From: Gemella sp. zg-570
GTDB taxonomy: Bacteria > Bacillota > Bacilli > Staphylococcales > Gemellaceae
NCBI RefSeq assembly: GCF_018866345.1
Contig: NZ_CP076443.1
Location: 1,449,501-1,513,500 of the forward strand
Reading direction: 5' to 3'
Length of the DNA stretch: 64,000 nucleotides
Numbering within the stretch: the first letter of the stretch is position 1; each line of letters starts with the position of its first letter. The translations under genes were made by a program, and so were the position numbers. A model generated the notes under the pieces. It was not told where the DNA came from. It saw only the letters and a program-made list of their open reading frames with translations, and made no database searches. This document shows, piece by piece, positions 54,914-64,000 of the stretch.

Positions 54914-55012
54914 AAAACTAGCTACTATCTTGTAACTAGCCTTTATTTATAATTTTTCTAAGTAAAATCTAAAAAATTATTTTGCTACTGGCTTATATCT
55001 AAGTGAATTTTT
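54914..55012 (+). repeat. 100-bp direct repeat, copy 2 (includes terminator)
   Basis: It repeats copy 1 from AAAACTAGCTACTATCTTGT to AAGTGAATTTT with a few substitutions and small deletions. No gene precedes this second terminator, so an intervening gene may have been lost or the segment duplicated. Confidence 0.85.
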
Positions 55013-55068
55013 TAAGATAACTACTTATTTAAACCTAAACTTATTAATACAGAAAATAAAATTTTACT

Positions 55069-55803
55069 TTAAATTATATAGTCTTTTAAAAATTCTTGTG
55101 TTCTCTTGTTTTTTGGCTTACTGAAAATAATGTCTGCCCTATTTTCTTCTACTATAATTCCATTTTCCATAAAATAAACCCTGTCGCAAATATCTCGGAT
55201 AAATGATAATTCATGGGAAACTATTATCATGGTAACTAGGTATTTTTCTTTTAAATCTATCATTAGTTTCATTATTTCTTTACTACTTTCCGGGTCTAAG
55301 GCACTTGTTGCTTCGTCAAATAAAATTAGCTTGCTTTCCATTGCCAAAGTTCTTGCTATAGCAACCCTTTGTTTTTGTCCTCCGGATAATTGACCTATGC
55401 TACGGTCAAAATAATTAGCCAAGCCGACTTGTTCCAAGGCTTTTTTTGCTTTTTGTAGGGCTGTTTCCTTGCTTATTTTTTTTACTAATACCAAAGTTTT
55501 ATAAACATTTTCCAAGACATTCCAGTGATTGAATAGGTTAAAGTGTTGAAACACCATACCTATTTCACTACTCAAGGGGCTTTTTGCTTTAAAGGCCTGC
55601 TCGCTACTTATGATTTCATTTTTGTATGTAATAAGACCCCCATCTATACCCGACAAGCCAGCTACTGAACGTAGTAAACTAGACTTGCCACTCCCACTTT
55701 TTCCGATTAAGCCGACTATTTCTCCTTCTGATATTTCAAGGGATATATTGTTTAAAATTTTATTATCGTTAAGAACTTTACTAACATTTTCTAACTTTAA
55801 CAT
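55069..55803 (-). CDS. glnQ: Polar amino acid ABC transporter ATP-binding protein
   Basis: This 244-residue ATPase has Walker A GLIGKSGSGKSSLLRSV, Q-loop GMVFQHFNLFNHW, signature GQLSGGQKQRVAIARTL, Walker B LILFDEATSALDP and H-loop VSHELSF. FQHFNLFxH is typical of glutamine/polar amino acid importers. AGGAGG precedes ATG 55803. It is 8 bases behind the fused binding-protein/permease gene. Confidence 0.93.
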   Translation of the reverse strand: MLKLENVSKVLNDNKILNNISLEISEGEIVGLIGKSGSGKSSLLRSVAGLSGIDGGLITYKNEIISSEQAFKAKSPLSSEIGMVFQHFNLFNHWNVLENVYKTLVLVKKISKETALQKAKKALEQVGLANYFDRSIGQLSGGQKQRVAIARTLAMESKLILFDEATSALDPESSKEIMKLMIDLKEKYLVTMIIVSHELSFIRDICDRVYFMENGIIVEENRADIIFSKPKNKRTQEFLKDYII

Positions 55804-55811
55804 GGGGCCTC

Positions 55812-57215
55812 CTAATTTTTTATTGCATATTTTTTCTCTAGTCTATTAAATACAAAAACAATAACTGCATTTAGGGCTAGGTAGATAATAAAGGCATAGA
55901 TGTAGGGCGTAATGCTGGCTGTCCTGTTGGCAATTTGTTTTGTAATCAGTAGTATTTCTGTAATGGCAAGAACATTTATTAAAGATGTATCCTTAACCAA
56001 GGCAATAGCCTCGTTGGCAATACTAGGCAGGGTTATTCTGATAGCTTGGGGTATAATAATATAAACAGCCCTTTGCCAAGTAGTATAGCCTAAAATATAA
56101 CTAGCTTCATACTGACCATTGTCTATACTTTCGATACCACCACGCAAAATTTCCAGTATGTAGGCTAGATAATTTAGGGAAAAAGTAATAATCGCACAAG
56201 TAATTGCACCCACATTTATTTTCAACATGGGAAAGACGCCATAATAGAAGAAAAATAATTGTAACATCAAAGGGCTACCCCTAAAAATCCAAGTATAGAC
56301 AGAAATAATTTTATTGATGAGTTGATTTTTTCTAAGGTAGATACTCGATAAAACTATGGCTAAAGGAAAGGAAATAAATACCGTAACAAAGTAAACATAA
56401 GCCGTATTATACATACCGTCTAAAATCGTAAAAAAAGTTGCAGTTTCTTTTTCTTGTGTATTAGGGTCTGCCCCTAACCACTTTTCTTCTAAAGAGGATA
56501 TGGTCCCGTCTGCTTTAGCTTCCCTTAAAAATTTATTGATCTCTTCAATCAAGCCTAAATTTCCTTTTTTAGCTGCAACAGAAAAATCTGCACTTTCAAC
56601 AATATTTTTCGACACATAGATATTAATATTTTCTTTTTTTGAAATGTATCTGGCTACTATTTCGTCAATCAAAACTCCATCAACAGAAGAATTTTTTAAG
56701 TTTAACATGGCTTGGTTGTAGTCGGGATAAGATTTTATTTCTTTAAATAAGTCTTTTTTTTCAGTAGCCACTTTTTCAGAACTACTATTTACCTGTACAG
56801 CAATATTTTTACCCCTTAAACTTTCTAAACTCTCATATTTTTTATCTTGCAAGGATACTAAAACTAAATTATCATCAAGATACTTGTCAGATAATTCCAT
56901 AGCCTTAGCTCTTTCTGGTGTATGGGTTAGCCCATTCCAAACTAAGTCAATATTACCACTATCAAGGTCAATTTCTTTCGTATCCCAATTTATTGCCTTA
57001 AATTCAATATCCTTGCCTGTCCTTTTGGCAAATTCTTTTGCAAGGTCAATATCAAAACCAACAAATTCCCCCTTTTCATCTACAAAACCAATGGGTGCAA
57101 AAGTCGGATCCAATCCAACTACAATTTTTTCTTTAGCAAAAGCACTGACAAAAAAAATATTTGCTACTAAAATAAATGATAAAATAAAAATACATATTTT
57201 TCTTACATAAATCAT
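55812..57215 (-). CDS. Fused amino acid-binding protein and permease
   Basis: This 467-residue protein combines an N-terminal signal segment (about 5-27), a solute-binding domain of SBP family 3 (KIVVGLDPTFAPIGFVDEKG, VGFDIDLAKEFAKR, VLIDEIVARYISK; about 30-250) and a C-terminal ABC permease. The permease part has about five helices and the motif GGIESIDNGQYEASYILGYT. Such fusions are common in streptococci and relatives for glutamine/glutamate uptake. It pairs with the adjacent glnQ. AGGAGG-like TGGAGGTAG precedes ATG 57215. Confidence 0.92.
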   Translation of the reverse strand: MIYVRKICIFILSFILVANIFFVSAFAKEKIVVGLDPTFAPIGFVDEKGEFVGFDIDLAKEFAKRTGKDIEFKAINWDTKEIDLDSGNIDLVWNGLTHTPERAKAMELSDKYLDDNLVLVSLQDKKYESLESLRGKNIAVQVNSSSEKVATEKKDLFKEIKSYPDYNQAMLNLKNSSVDGVLIDEIVARYISKKENINIYVSKNIVESADFSVAAKKGNLGLIEEINKFLREAKADGTISSLEEKWLGADPNTQEKETATFFTILDGMYNTAYVYFVTVFISFPLAIVLSSIYLRKNQLINKIISVYTWIFRGSPLMLQLFFFYYGVFPMLKINVGAITCAIITFSLNYLAYILEILRGGIESIDNGQYEASYILGYTTWQRAVYIIIPQAIRITLPSIANEAIALVKDTSLINVLAITEILLITKQIANRTASITPYIYAFIIYLALNAVIVFVFNRLEKKYAIKN

Positions 57216-57370
57216 GAGCTACCTCCAGCTAAATTTTCTAACAATTTTAAATATATTCCTAATATTCTACTACAATTTTATAAGTTACTCAATAGCAATT
57301 ATCTAGAAATTTAGCCAGTCAGATTGAATTTTAAGTATTTTTGTATAATTAAAAGTGTAAAACAAAGGAG

Positions 57371-57544
57371 TTAAGTAGTTATTCAAAAATTTTTAAAGAA
57401 ATAATTCTACCCAATAACTTGAAAATAAAAAATAATGAAGCTATCGAACAAAAATTAAATTTAAAAAATTTAGAAGATTTAAAACTACCTCCTAAACTAG
57501 TGAAAGAAATTATTAAAAATATCGGTTGGTTCAATATAAAATAG
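57371..57544 (+). pseudogene. Small plus-strand frame lacking a start codon
   Basis: Behind AAAGGAG (57364-57370) and a TATAAT at about 57341, a continuous frame reads SSYSKIFKEIILPNNLKIKN and ends KEIIKNIGWFNIK-stop (57542-57544). No ATG, GTG or TTG lies at the expected distance, so the start was probably lost. About 60 residues; no family is recognised. The frame, ribosome site, promoter and terminator together suggest a once-real gene. Confidence 0.4.
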
Positions 57545-57575
57545 GCTAGAGAATTTTAATATTCTCTAGCTTATT
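57543..57575. terminator. Bidirectional terminator at the end of the purine operon
   Basis: GCTAGAGAAT/ATTCTCTAGC with a short TTTA loop lies between purN (-) and the small plus-strand frame. Confidence 0.85.
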
Positions 57576-58143
57576 TATTTAGTAATTCATTAATAACTTT
57601 TGGATATAAATTATGTTCAATCTTATGGATTTTTTTTGCTAAACTTTCATAGTTATCATTATCTTCAACAGCTACTACTTCTTGTGCAATTATTTTTCCT
57701 GTATCCATACCCCTATCAACCCAGTGAATAGAAACACCTGTGTACTTAACACCATAATCAAGTGCCATTTGGATAGCGTCTTTACCCTTAAAGGCAGGAA
57801 GTATTGACGGATGAATATTTATTATTTTTCCTTCATAGGAATTTAAAATTGTTTCTCCGATAAGTCGCATATATCCAGCTAAAACTATAAAATCAATATT
57901 TTTTTCTATTAAAAGTTTTAAAATTTCCTTTTCGTAGGATGCCTTGTCAGAAAAATTTTTCTGTGTTAATACGGCTTTTTCTATATTATATTTCTCGGCT
58001 CTTTTAAGTACATATGCATCTGCCTTATCACTTAACAATAAATCTATAGCCATATTTTTTATGTTACCAGCCTGCCATTCTTTGACGATAGCTTCAAAAT
58101 TACTTCCATTCCCTGAAGAAAAAATTGCCACCCTAGATACCAT
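57571..58143 (-). CDS. purN: Phosphoribosylglycinamide formyltransferase
   Basis: This 190-residue enzyme transfers formyl from 10-formyl-THF to GAR, step 3 of purine synthesis. It contains VAIFSSGNGSNFEAIV, LAGYMRLIG, IINIHPSILPAFKGKDAI (catalytic Asn and His), GVSIHWVDRGMDTGKIIAQE (catalytic Asp). AAGGAG precedes ATG 58143, which overlaps the purM end by 11 bases. It is the last gene of the operon in this window. Confidence 0.96.
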   Translation of the reverse strand: MVSRVAIFSSGNGSNFEAIVKEWQAGNIKNMAIDLLLSDKADAYVLKRAEKYNIEKAVLTQKNFSDKASYEKEILKLLIEKNIDFIVLAGYMRLIGETILNSYEGKIINIHPSILPAFKGKDAIQMALDYGVKYTGVSIHWVDRGMDTGKIIAQEVVAVEDNDNYESLAKKIHKIEHNLYPKVINELLNK

Positions 58144-59161
58144 TTATTTCTACTCCTTGTTTTTCTACCACATGACCTAATTTATAAGCTACTTCCCCTT
58201 GCTCTTTGGCAATAGATAAAACCTTATCCACATCTTTATCAGCAACTATAACTATAAAACCAATACCCATATTAAATATATTATAGGCTTCTGCCCTGTC
58301 AATATTTCCTTTGTCAATAACAAAATCTATTATTTCTGGAACTTTTACTTGAGTAACATCAATTTTTGCTCCGTACTGACCTAAACATCTAGGTATATTT
58401 TCATGAAATCCTCCACCAGTGATATGTGCCATACCTGTCAACTTAACCTGCTCTTTGATTGCCTTTATTAATTTAACGTAAATTTTTGTGGGTTCTAGTA
58501 ATAAATTTCCTAATTTTTCACTCAAGCCATAAGTTTGATTAATATCAAAATTATTTTCTTTGAAAAGCACACTACGCACCAAAGAATAACCGTTAGAGTG
58601 GAAACCAGAAGATGCAAAGCCTATAATAGCTTGACCAGCTTTTACATTATCAGTGTCTATCAAATCTTCTTTATTACAGGCTCCTACTGCAAAACCAGCA
58701 ATATCATAATCTTCAATAGAATACATGTCAGGCATTTCTGCAGTTTCTCCACCTATTAAAGCCGCTTCTGACAGAACACAAGCATCAGCTACACCCTTTA
58801 CTATCTCTTCTATTTTTTCTGGAAAATTTTTACCACAAGCAATATAGTCTAAAAAGAACAAGGGATCTGCTCCTTGGGCTATAATATCATTTACGCACAT
58901 GGCAACTGCATCTTGCCCAATCGTGTCATGCTTGTCTGCCATAAAGGCTAACATCAATTTTGTTCCTACTCCGTCTGTGCCAGAAACTAAAACTGGCGAA
59001 GTATAGCCATATTTTGTTAAATCAAAAACTCCTCCAAAAGAGCCGAAAAAGTCTACTGCCCCCTTATTTTTTGTTCTTTCTATATGTTTTTTTATTCTTT
59101 CGACAGAATTATAACCAGCTGTTAGACTAACTCCAGAATTTGCATATCGTTCACTTGCCAT
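58133..59161 (-). CDS. purM: Phosphoribosylformylglycinamidine cyclo-ligase
   Basis: This 342-residue ATP-dependent AIR synthetase (step 5) has GGVFDLTKYGYTSPVLVSGT, DGVGTKLMLAF, IGQDAVAMCVNDIIAQGADP, LIGGETAEMPDMY and AHITGGGFHENIPR. The motifs and length are complete. It lies between purF and purN; a 119-base gap separates it from purF. Confidence 0.96.
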   Translation of the reverse strand: MASERYANSGVSLTAGYNSVERIKKHIERTKNKGAVDFFGSFGGVFDLTKYGYTSPVLVSGTDGVGTKLMLAFMADKHDTIGQDAVAMCVNDIIAQGADPLFFLDYIACGKNFPEKIEEIVKGVADACVLSEAALIGGETAEMPDMYSIEDYDIAGFAVGACNKEDLIDTDNVKAGQAIIGFASSGFHSNGYSLVRSVLFKENNFDINQTYGLSEKLGNLLLEPTKIYVKLIKAIKEQVKLTGMAHITGGGFHENIPRCLGQYGAKIDVTQVKVPEIIDFVIDKGNIDRAEAYNIFNMGIGFIVIVADKDVDKVLSIAKEQGEVAYKLGHVVEKQGVEINGI

Positions 59162-59280
59162 TTATTTTCTCCTTAATAAAAATGTATTTGTCAACATTTT
59201 AAATAACTTCTTAAAATATGAACACAACAAAACTTTAACTTACTGCCAATAAAAATATTTTTATTGCTATAAAAGTCAAT

Positions 59281-60750
59281 TTATTTTGCTAGGTCATCAA
59301 AATATCTTTTATGACTAGCCAAATATTCGTTTTGTATCGGTGTTAAATTATTCAAATATTCTTCTTCGTAGTCGTAAAGCCCAGCTGAATAATCTCCATT
59401 GAAACATTCCATACAAAGTCCCTTGTAAGCTGCATCATAATTTATTCCTATCCCCTCTATCAAACCATCTTCACTTAGAAAGGCTAGAGAGTCTGCTTGA
59501 ATGTAATCTCTAATTTCTTCTAGTGTTTTGTTAGCTGCTATTAATTCTTGTGTCGTTGATATATCTATTCCGTAAAAACTAGGGAATATCAAACGGGGTG
59601 AGGCGATACGAACATGAACTTCTCTTGCTCCAGCCTCCCTAAGTAATTTCACTATCCTAGCAGAAGTTGTCCCTCTTACTATGGAATCATCAACTATAAC
59701 GACACTTTTATTTGCAACAACTCCTTTTACGGCAGAAAGTTTCATACGAACACCCTGTTCACGTAATTCTTGAGTAGGCTGAATAAATGTACGAGCCACA
59801 TATTGATTTTTTATAAGACCCATTTCATAAGGCAAGCCGCTTGCTTCAGCATAACCACTTGCTGCTGATAAGGAAGAATTGGGAACACCTATTACTATGT
59901 CTGCATTGGGACTTGGAGCTTCTTTTGCCAAAATTTTACCTGTATTTTTACGAGCTGTATGAACATTTATTCCAGCTATATCAGAATCAGGTCTTGCAAA
60001 ATAAACAAATTCCATAGCAGCTATCGAAACGGTAGTATTGTCTGTATATTTTTCTATTTTATAACCGTCTTTATTTATTATTACCAATTCACCAGCACCT
60101 ATATTACAAATAAAGTCTGCACCCACCGTATCAATAGCACAAGTTTCACTAGCTAGGACATAGGCTCCTGATTTTGTTTTACCTAATACTAGGGGTCTTA
60201 ACTCGTTAGGGTCTACCACTCCATACAGAGTGTCTTTTTCTAATATTAGATAGGTAAAGCCTCCTTTTACCTTCTGCAAACTCTCTTTTAATTGCTCCTT
60301 AAAGGTAGACTTTTTACTTCTTCTTATTAGGTGGATAAGAACTTCCGTATCGGAAGATGAATGAAAAATTGCCCCTTCTTTTTCCAAGTCCTTACGCAAA
60401 CTTTTGGCATTTATTAAGTTGCCGTTGTGGCAAATACCTATACTCATATCAAAAAAATGAAATAAAAAAGGTTGAATATTTTGAATGCTGTTGCTACCTG
60501 AAGTTGAATATCTAACATGACCAATAGCTATATTTCCAGCTAAGGAATGTAATTTTTCTTTGTCAGCAAAAACTTCTGACAGTAAACCTAAATCTCTGTG
60601 TCCCCTTAATTTTTCTCCATCACTAACTACTATACCAGCCCCTTCTTGCCCCCTGTGTTGTAAACTATGCAATCCGAAATAACTGATGTTACTGGCATTA
60701 TTATGATTATATACACCAAAAACGCCACATTCTTCATTTAACTGTTTCAT
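59281..60750 (-). CDS. purF: Amidophosphoribosyltransferase
   Basis: This 489-residue enzyme makes phosphoribosylamine from PRPP and glutamine, the first committed step of purine synthesis. I start at ATG 60750 ([16 protein letters not shown]), because AAGGAG lies just upstream and the short propeptide before the catalytic Cys is as in the family. The glutaminase domain has RGQEGAGIV and [10 protein letters not shown]. The PRPP loop is [14 protein letters not shown]. The C-terminal [17 protein letters not shown] supplies Cys residues as in iron-sulfur-type PurF, but whether a cluster binds is uncertain. Confidence 0.96.
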   Translation of the reverse strand: MKQLNEECGVFGVYNHNNASNISYFGLHSLQHRGQEGAGIVVSDGEKLRGHRDLGLLSEVFADKEKLHSLAGNIAIGHVRYSTSGSNSIQNIQPFLFHFFDMSIGICHNGNLINAKSLRKDLEKEGAIFHSSSDTEVLIHLIRRSKKSTFKEQLKESLQKVKGGFTYLILEKDTLYGVVDPNELRPLVLGKTKSGAYVLASETCAIDTVGADFICNIGAGELVIINKDGYKIEKYTDNTTVSIAAMEFVYFARPDSDIAGINVHTARKNTGKILAKEAPSPNADIVIGVPNSSLSAASGYAEASGLPYEMGLIKNQYVARTFIQPTQELREQGVRMKLSAVKGVVANKSVVIVDDSIVRGTTSARIVKLLREAGAREVHVRIASPRLIFPSFYGIDISTTQELIAANKTLEEIRDYIQADSLAFLSEDGLIEGIGINYDAAYKGLCMECFNGDYSAGLYDYEEEYLNNLTPIQNEYLASHKRYFDDLAK

Positions 60751-60760
60751 ATAAATCTCC

Positions 60761-61483
60761 TTACTTATCAAGTAATTTTTCTAATCTTGATAAAACTTCT
60801 TCATAGGCTTCTTCCACATTGCCTAAATCTTGACGAAATCTATCCTTATCAAACTTTTCTAGTGTTTCCTTTTCCCAAAGACGTACAGAATCTGGACTTA
60901 TTTCATCAGCAAGAAGAATTTTTCCACTAGCATTTTTTCCAAATTCTATTTTAAAATCTACCAGAATAAATCCTATTTTAGCAAACAATTCTTGCAGTAA
61001 ATTATTTATTAACAAGGCCTTTTCTTTTATTACTTTTAATTCTTCTTTTGATGCTAGTTCTAAGGCTAGAGCATGGGCAGAATTAATTAGGGGGTCGCCT
61101 AATTCGTCATTTTTATAAGACATTTCAAATATGGCTTCTTGAAAAATTTTCCCTTCTTTTACACCTAGTCTTTTTGTTAAACTGCCTGTTGCCCTGTTAC
61201 GAACTATTACTTCCAGCGGAAATATATCTACTTTTTCACACAGTTGCTCACGCTCGTTTAAAGTTTCTAGCCAGTGAGTAGCTATACCGTTTGATATTAA
61301 ATATTTATATATCAAGGTAGATATTTTATTATTATAAATTCCCTTAGCATTTATAACATCTTTTTTCAAACCATTAAATGCTGTAGCATCATCCTTATAT
61401 TTCATTATTATTTTATTTTTATCATCTGTTGAATAAATTTCTTTCGCTTTACCCTTATATAGTAATATTCCTCTTACAACCAT
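60761..61483 (-). CDS. purC: SAICAR synthase
   Basis: This 240-residue phosphoribosylaminoimidazole-succinocarboxamide synthase (step 8) has [60 protein letters not shown] and [10 protein letters not shown]. It is complete and normal in length. AAGAGGAAATT precedes ATG 61483. It lies 10 bases before purF, following purL by 165 bases. Confidence 0.96.
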   Translation of the reverse strand: MVVRGILLYKGKAKEIYSTDDKNKIIMKYKDDATAFNGLKKDVINAKGIYNNKISTLIYKYLISNGIATHWLETLNEREQLCEKVDIFPLEVIVRNRATGSLTKRLGVKEGKIFQEAIFEMSYKNDELGDPLINSAHALALELASKEELKVIKEKALLINNLLQELFAKIGFILVDFKIEFGKNASGKILLADEISPDSVRLWEKETLEKFDKDRFRQDLGNVEEAYEEVLSRLEKLLDK

Positions 61484-61648
61484 AATTTCCTCTTCTTTAA
61501 TTTTTATTTAAAATATTTTTTAATTTATATTTTTATTGAAGCTAACTAGAATTAATTTTCAATAAAATATTTTTTCTCTTTTCACTTAGCTAATATTTTT
61601 ACTTCTATATTTATACCAACTAACAGAACCTCTTTGTTTGTTAGTAAG

Positions 61649-64000
61649 TTAGTCTGTAAAATATTTAACTCCTGAACCAAAAATATCTTGGAACTTGTCT
61701 CCCTTAATATTTTTATAAAGGTCTTTTGTATATCTTTCAGAATGCCCCATTTTCCCTAAAATTTTTCCATCTCTACTTGTAATAGCCTCTATGGCAAAAG
61801 TTGAACCGTTTGGATTGAAATTAGGATGCATTGTTGGCTTGCCGTCAAAGTCCACATATTGCAGGGCTATTTGAGAATTTTCTATCAATATTTTCAAACT
61901 ATCATCTGCAACTTTAAAAGAACCCTCTCCATGTGATACGGCTATATTATGAATACTTCCTATTTCCATATTAGACAACCAAGGTGAATGGTTGGCCACA
62001 ACTTTTGTTGCTACAATTTTTGAAATGTGATGATTTACATCATTTCTAAATAGGGTTGGGCTAGTTTCTATAACATTATCGAACTGACCGTAAGGTAAAA
62101 GTCCAGACTTGACAAGGGCTTGGAATCCGTTGCAGATACCTATTATTAACCCATCTCGCAATAGTAAATTTTCTATGGCTTGTCTGATTTTTTGATTTTG
62201 TAAAAATACGGCTATGTACTTACCTGAACCGTCCGGCTCATCTCCAGCTGAAAAACCACCAGCCAAAGCAAGTATTTGAGCTGAATTTATAGCTTTTTCT
62301 AAGCCTAAGATTGACTCTCTAAACATTTCTGGATTTAATGTTCCTAGTGGTAATATTTCCACTTCTGCACCAGCACGCACAAATGAATTTTCTATGTCGT
62401 ACTCACAGTTTGTTCCGTAAAATACAGGTATTACCACTTTGGGTTTTGCCTTACCTAAACAAATATTACTAGAAGTAACTATTTCTTTTTTTGGTTGAAG
62501 CAAGTCTTTTAAAGCATATTCTTTATAATTTTTTTCATGCTTGTATGTAGTTGGATAAACTTTTTCCAAAGGTTTTTGCCAAGTTGAAATAATTTCGTCA
62601 ATATCTATTTTCTCCTCAGCTATTTGAATATATCCCGACCTAGTTTTTCCGACAAAGATAAATTCTTTATTTTCTAAGGCTTTACTACTTTCAACTACAA
62701 AAGTTCCGTAAGATAGGCTATTTAATTTTGCTAATATCTCTTCATTTTCTACTTCAAGACCTATCTTATTACCCAGGGACATACTTGCAAAAGTTTCTAG
62801 TAGTCCCTTATCTTTGACAGATGAAATAGCTAGTAAGTCGCCACTTTCACGCAAGCTTTCTAATATATCAAAATTATTTTTTAATTGCTTGTAGTTGGGT
62901 GTAAAATCTTCTTTGGGATTATGCTCCAATACATAGACATAAGAATTAAGATTTTTAAATTCTGGAGATAGGACACCTTGAACCTTACCTGTTGTCAAGG
63001 CAAAAGATATAAAAGTTGGCGGAACAGTTATATTTTCAAAAGTTCCAGACATGGAGTCCTTGCCACCGATAGCAGCTAGGCCAAATTCATTTTGTGCTTC
63101 AATAGCTCCGAGTAAGGCTGAAAAAGGTGCTCCCCATTTTTCTTCAACCTTGCCCAGTCTTTCAAAATATTCTTGAAAACTAAATTTTATTTTACGCCAA
63201 TTACCACCTGTTGCTACTATACGAGCAAGAGATTCTACCACTGCATAACTTGCTCCGTGAAATTGCGACCACTCTGCCAAGTAGGGATTAAAACCATGGG
63301 ATAATAAGGTTATAGTATCTGTATCTCCCTTTTGAACAGATACTTTTTGAACAGAACATTCAGCTTGAGTTAGTTGATATTTACCTCCGTATGGCATTAA
63401 AACTGTTGTTCGTCCAATGCTGGCATCAAACATTTCTACAAGCCCCTGTTGACTAGCAACATTTAAGTCTTGCATAACATTCAGTAATTCTTCCTTGTAG
63501 TTTATAACTTTTTCTTTTACAAAAGGATTTGGCAGACTTGGTTTTTTTAATAAAACATTTGTTTTTACGGTCGCTCCATTAGTATCTAAAAAGCTACGTT
63601 CTAAATCGACAAAAACTTTATTTCCATATGTCATATAAAGTCTTTTTTCTTCTGTTACATCTGCGACATGGGTTACTTCAATATTTTCTTCATAGCAATA
63701 AGCCTTAAATTTCTCTACATCCTTAGCTTCAATAACAACAGCAATACGTTCTTGAGATTCTGACAAGGCTATTTCCATACCTGTCAAGCCTTGGTATTTT
63801 AAAGGAACCTTGTCCAAATATATATGAACTCCGTCAGCCAATTCTCCAACAGCTACCGACAAACCACCAGCACCAAAATCATTAGATTTTTTAATTAATT
63901 TTGTTACCTCTTTATTTCTAAATAGGCGTTGTAGTTTACGTTCTTCTGGAGCATTTCCCTTTTGTACTTCAGATGCAGCAACTTCTACCGATTTTTTATT
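61649..64000 (-). CDS. purL: Phosphoribosylformylglycinamidine synthase, long form, N-terminus cut by window end
   Basis: This step-4 enzyme is the single-chain form in which synthetase and glutaminase are fused, as in streptococci and relatives. The frame is open from the window end (NKKSVEVAASEVQKGNAPEE, DFGAGGLSVAVGELADG) through GAIEAQNEFGLAAIGGKDSM to a C-terminal class I glutaminase. The glutaminase has FSAGDEPDGSGKYIAVFL and GICNGFQALVKSGL, giving the catalytic Cys. At least 783 residues are visible; about 450 lie outside. It leads the purL-C-F-M-N order on the minus strand. Confidence 0.96.
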   Translation of the reverse strand, partial: NKKSVEVAASEVQKGNAPEERKLQRLFRNKEVTKLIKKSNDFGAGGLSVAVGELADGVHIYLDKVPLKYQGLTGMEIALSESQERIAVVIEAKDVEKFKAYCYEENIEVTHVADVTEEKRLYMTYGNKVFVDLERSFLDTNGATVKTNVLLKKPSLPNPFVKEKVINYKEELLNVMQDLNVASQQGLVEMFDASIGRTTVLMPYGGKYQLTQAECSVQKVSVQKGDTDTITLLSHGFNPYLAEWSQFHGASYAVVESLARIVATGGNWRKIKFSFQEYFERLGKVEEKWGAPFSALLGAIEAQNEFGLAAIGGKDSMSGTFENITVPPTFISFALTTGKVQGVLSPEFKNLNSYVYVLEHNPKEDFTPNYKQLKNNFDILESLRESGDLLAISSVKDKGLLETFASMSLGNKIGLEVENEEILAKLNSLSYGTFVVESSKALENKEFIFVGKTRSGYIQIAEEKIDIDEIISTWQKPLEKVYPTTYKHEKNYKEYALKDLLQPKKEIVTSSNICLGKAKPKVVIPVFYGTNCEYDIENSFVRAGAEVEILPLGTLNPEMFRESILGLEKAINSAQILALAGGFSAGDEPDGSGKYIAVFLQNQKIRQAIENLLLRDGLIIGICNGFQALVKSGLLPYGQFDNVIETSPTLFRNDVNHHISKIVATKVVANHSPWLSNMEIGSIHNIAVSHGEGSFKVADDSLKILIENSQIALQYVDFDGKPTMHPNFNPNGSTFAIEAITSRDGKILGKMGHSERYTKDLYKNIKGDKFQDIFGSGVKYFTD

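Larger units (their letters stand above)
54595..55068. other. Intergenic with a 100-bp direct repeat
   Basis: It lies between the tlpA relic and glnQ and contains two copies of a terminator-bearing sequence listed below; no gene is visible between them. Confidence 0.6.

Overview
The window is very AT-rich Firmicutes DNA. The gene set is that of a small-genome member of the Bacilli: yabE/tatD, dprA/coiA, spx, rpsF-ssb-rpsR, a long single-chain PurL, a streptococcal-type histidine-triad lipoprotein, CvfB and DivIC. This fits Gemella or a close relative. The genus is an inference from gene content, not a sequence match.

Layout. 1-7325 is a minus-strand housekeeping block: murC (cut by the window edge), HAD phosphatase, lipid kinase, YabE, TatD, DprA, CoiA, TadA. 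7532-12500 alternates intact genes (lactonase, YjdM, HAD phosphatase) with decayed ones (cysK/cysE, an ABC ATPase, a lipoprotein). 12763-16440 holds two minus-strand cassettes, each encoding a secreted protein with a shared signal peptide, a small membrane protein and (intact or vestigial) a lipoprotein. 16556-19390 is a methionine T-box operon (MetE-like enzyme, cyclase) plus a dead DUF1307 lipoprotein. 19552-24782 has a P-type ATPase, a dead flavodoxin behind a Fur-like box, a 22-bp tandem repeat array, a 27-residue cysteine-rich metallothionein-like peptide and a lipase-like protein. 24869-33350 contains an ABC exporter, RadC, prepilin peptidase, a Fur-family regulator, Nudix, RNase Z, CvfB and Spx. 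33646-36843 holds tRNA-Leu, rpsR-ssb-rpsF and gdhA. 37553-41843 is a zinc-uptake operon behind a Zur-like box. 42091-45499 is a second, plus-strand cluster of the secreted/membrane cassettes. 45605-57215 includes an alcohol dehydrogenase, relics of two more cassettes, a DUF998 protein, the divIC-rqcP-CYTH-mnmM-yabN block, a LysM hydrolase, frameshifted ccdA/tlpA, and a glutamine-type ABC transporter. 57571-64000 is the purine operon purL-C-F-M-N, with purL cut by the window end.

Most notable. The cassettes at 12763-16440 and 42091-45499, with relics at 46966-47810, look like one polymorphic family. Each secreted protein keeps a nearly constant signal peptide and an Arg-Ser motif in front of a variable C-terminal domain, which is hydrophobic or disulfide-capable in most copies. 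Each is followed, overlapping or nearly touching, by an unrelated small membrane protein. Related terminators and promoters bound the units. I read this as an SdpC-like secreted toxin plus immunity system that diversifies by duplication and recombination; that function is inference.

Metal handling is a second theme: zinc importer plus histidine-triad lipoprotein, metallothionein-like peptide, Fur-family regulator, and Zur-like and Fur-like sites. Gene decay is a third: cysteine biosynthesis, flavodoxin and thiol-redox genes are lost, several through CAA/CAG-to-stop changes and others through single-base slips in A/T runs.
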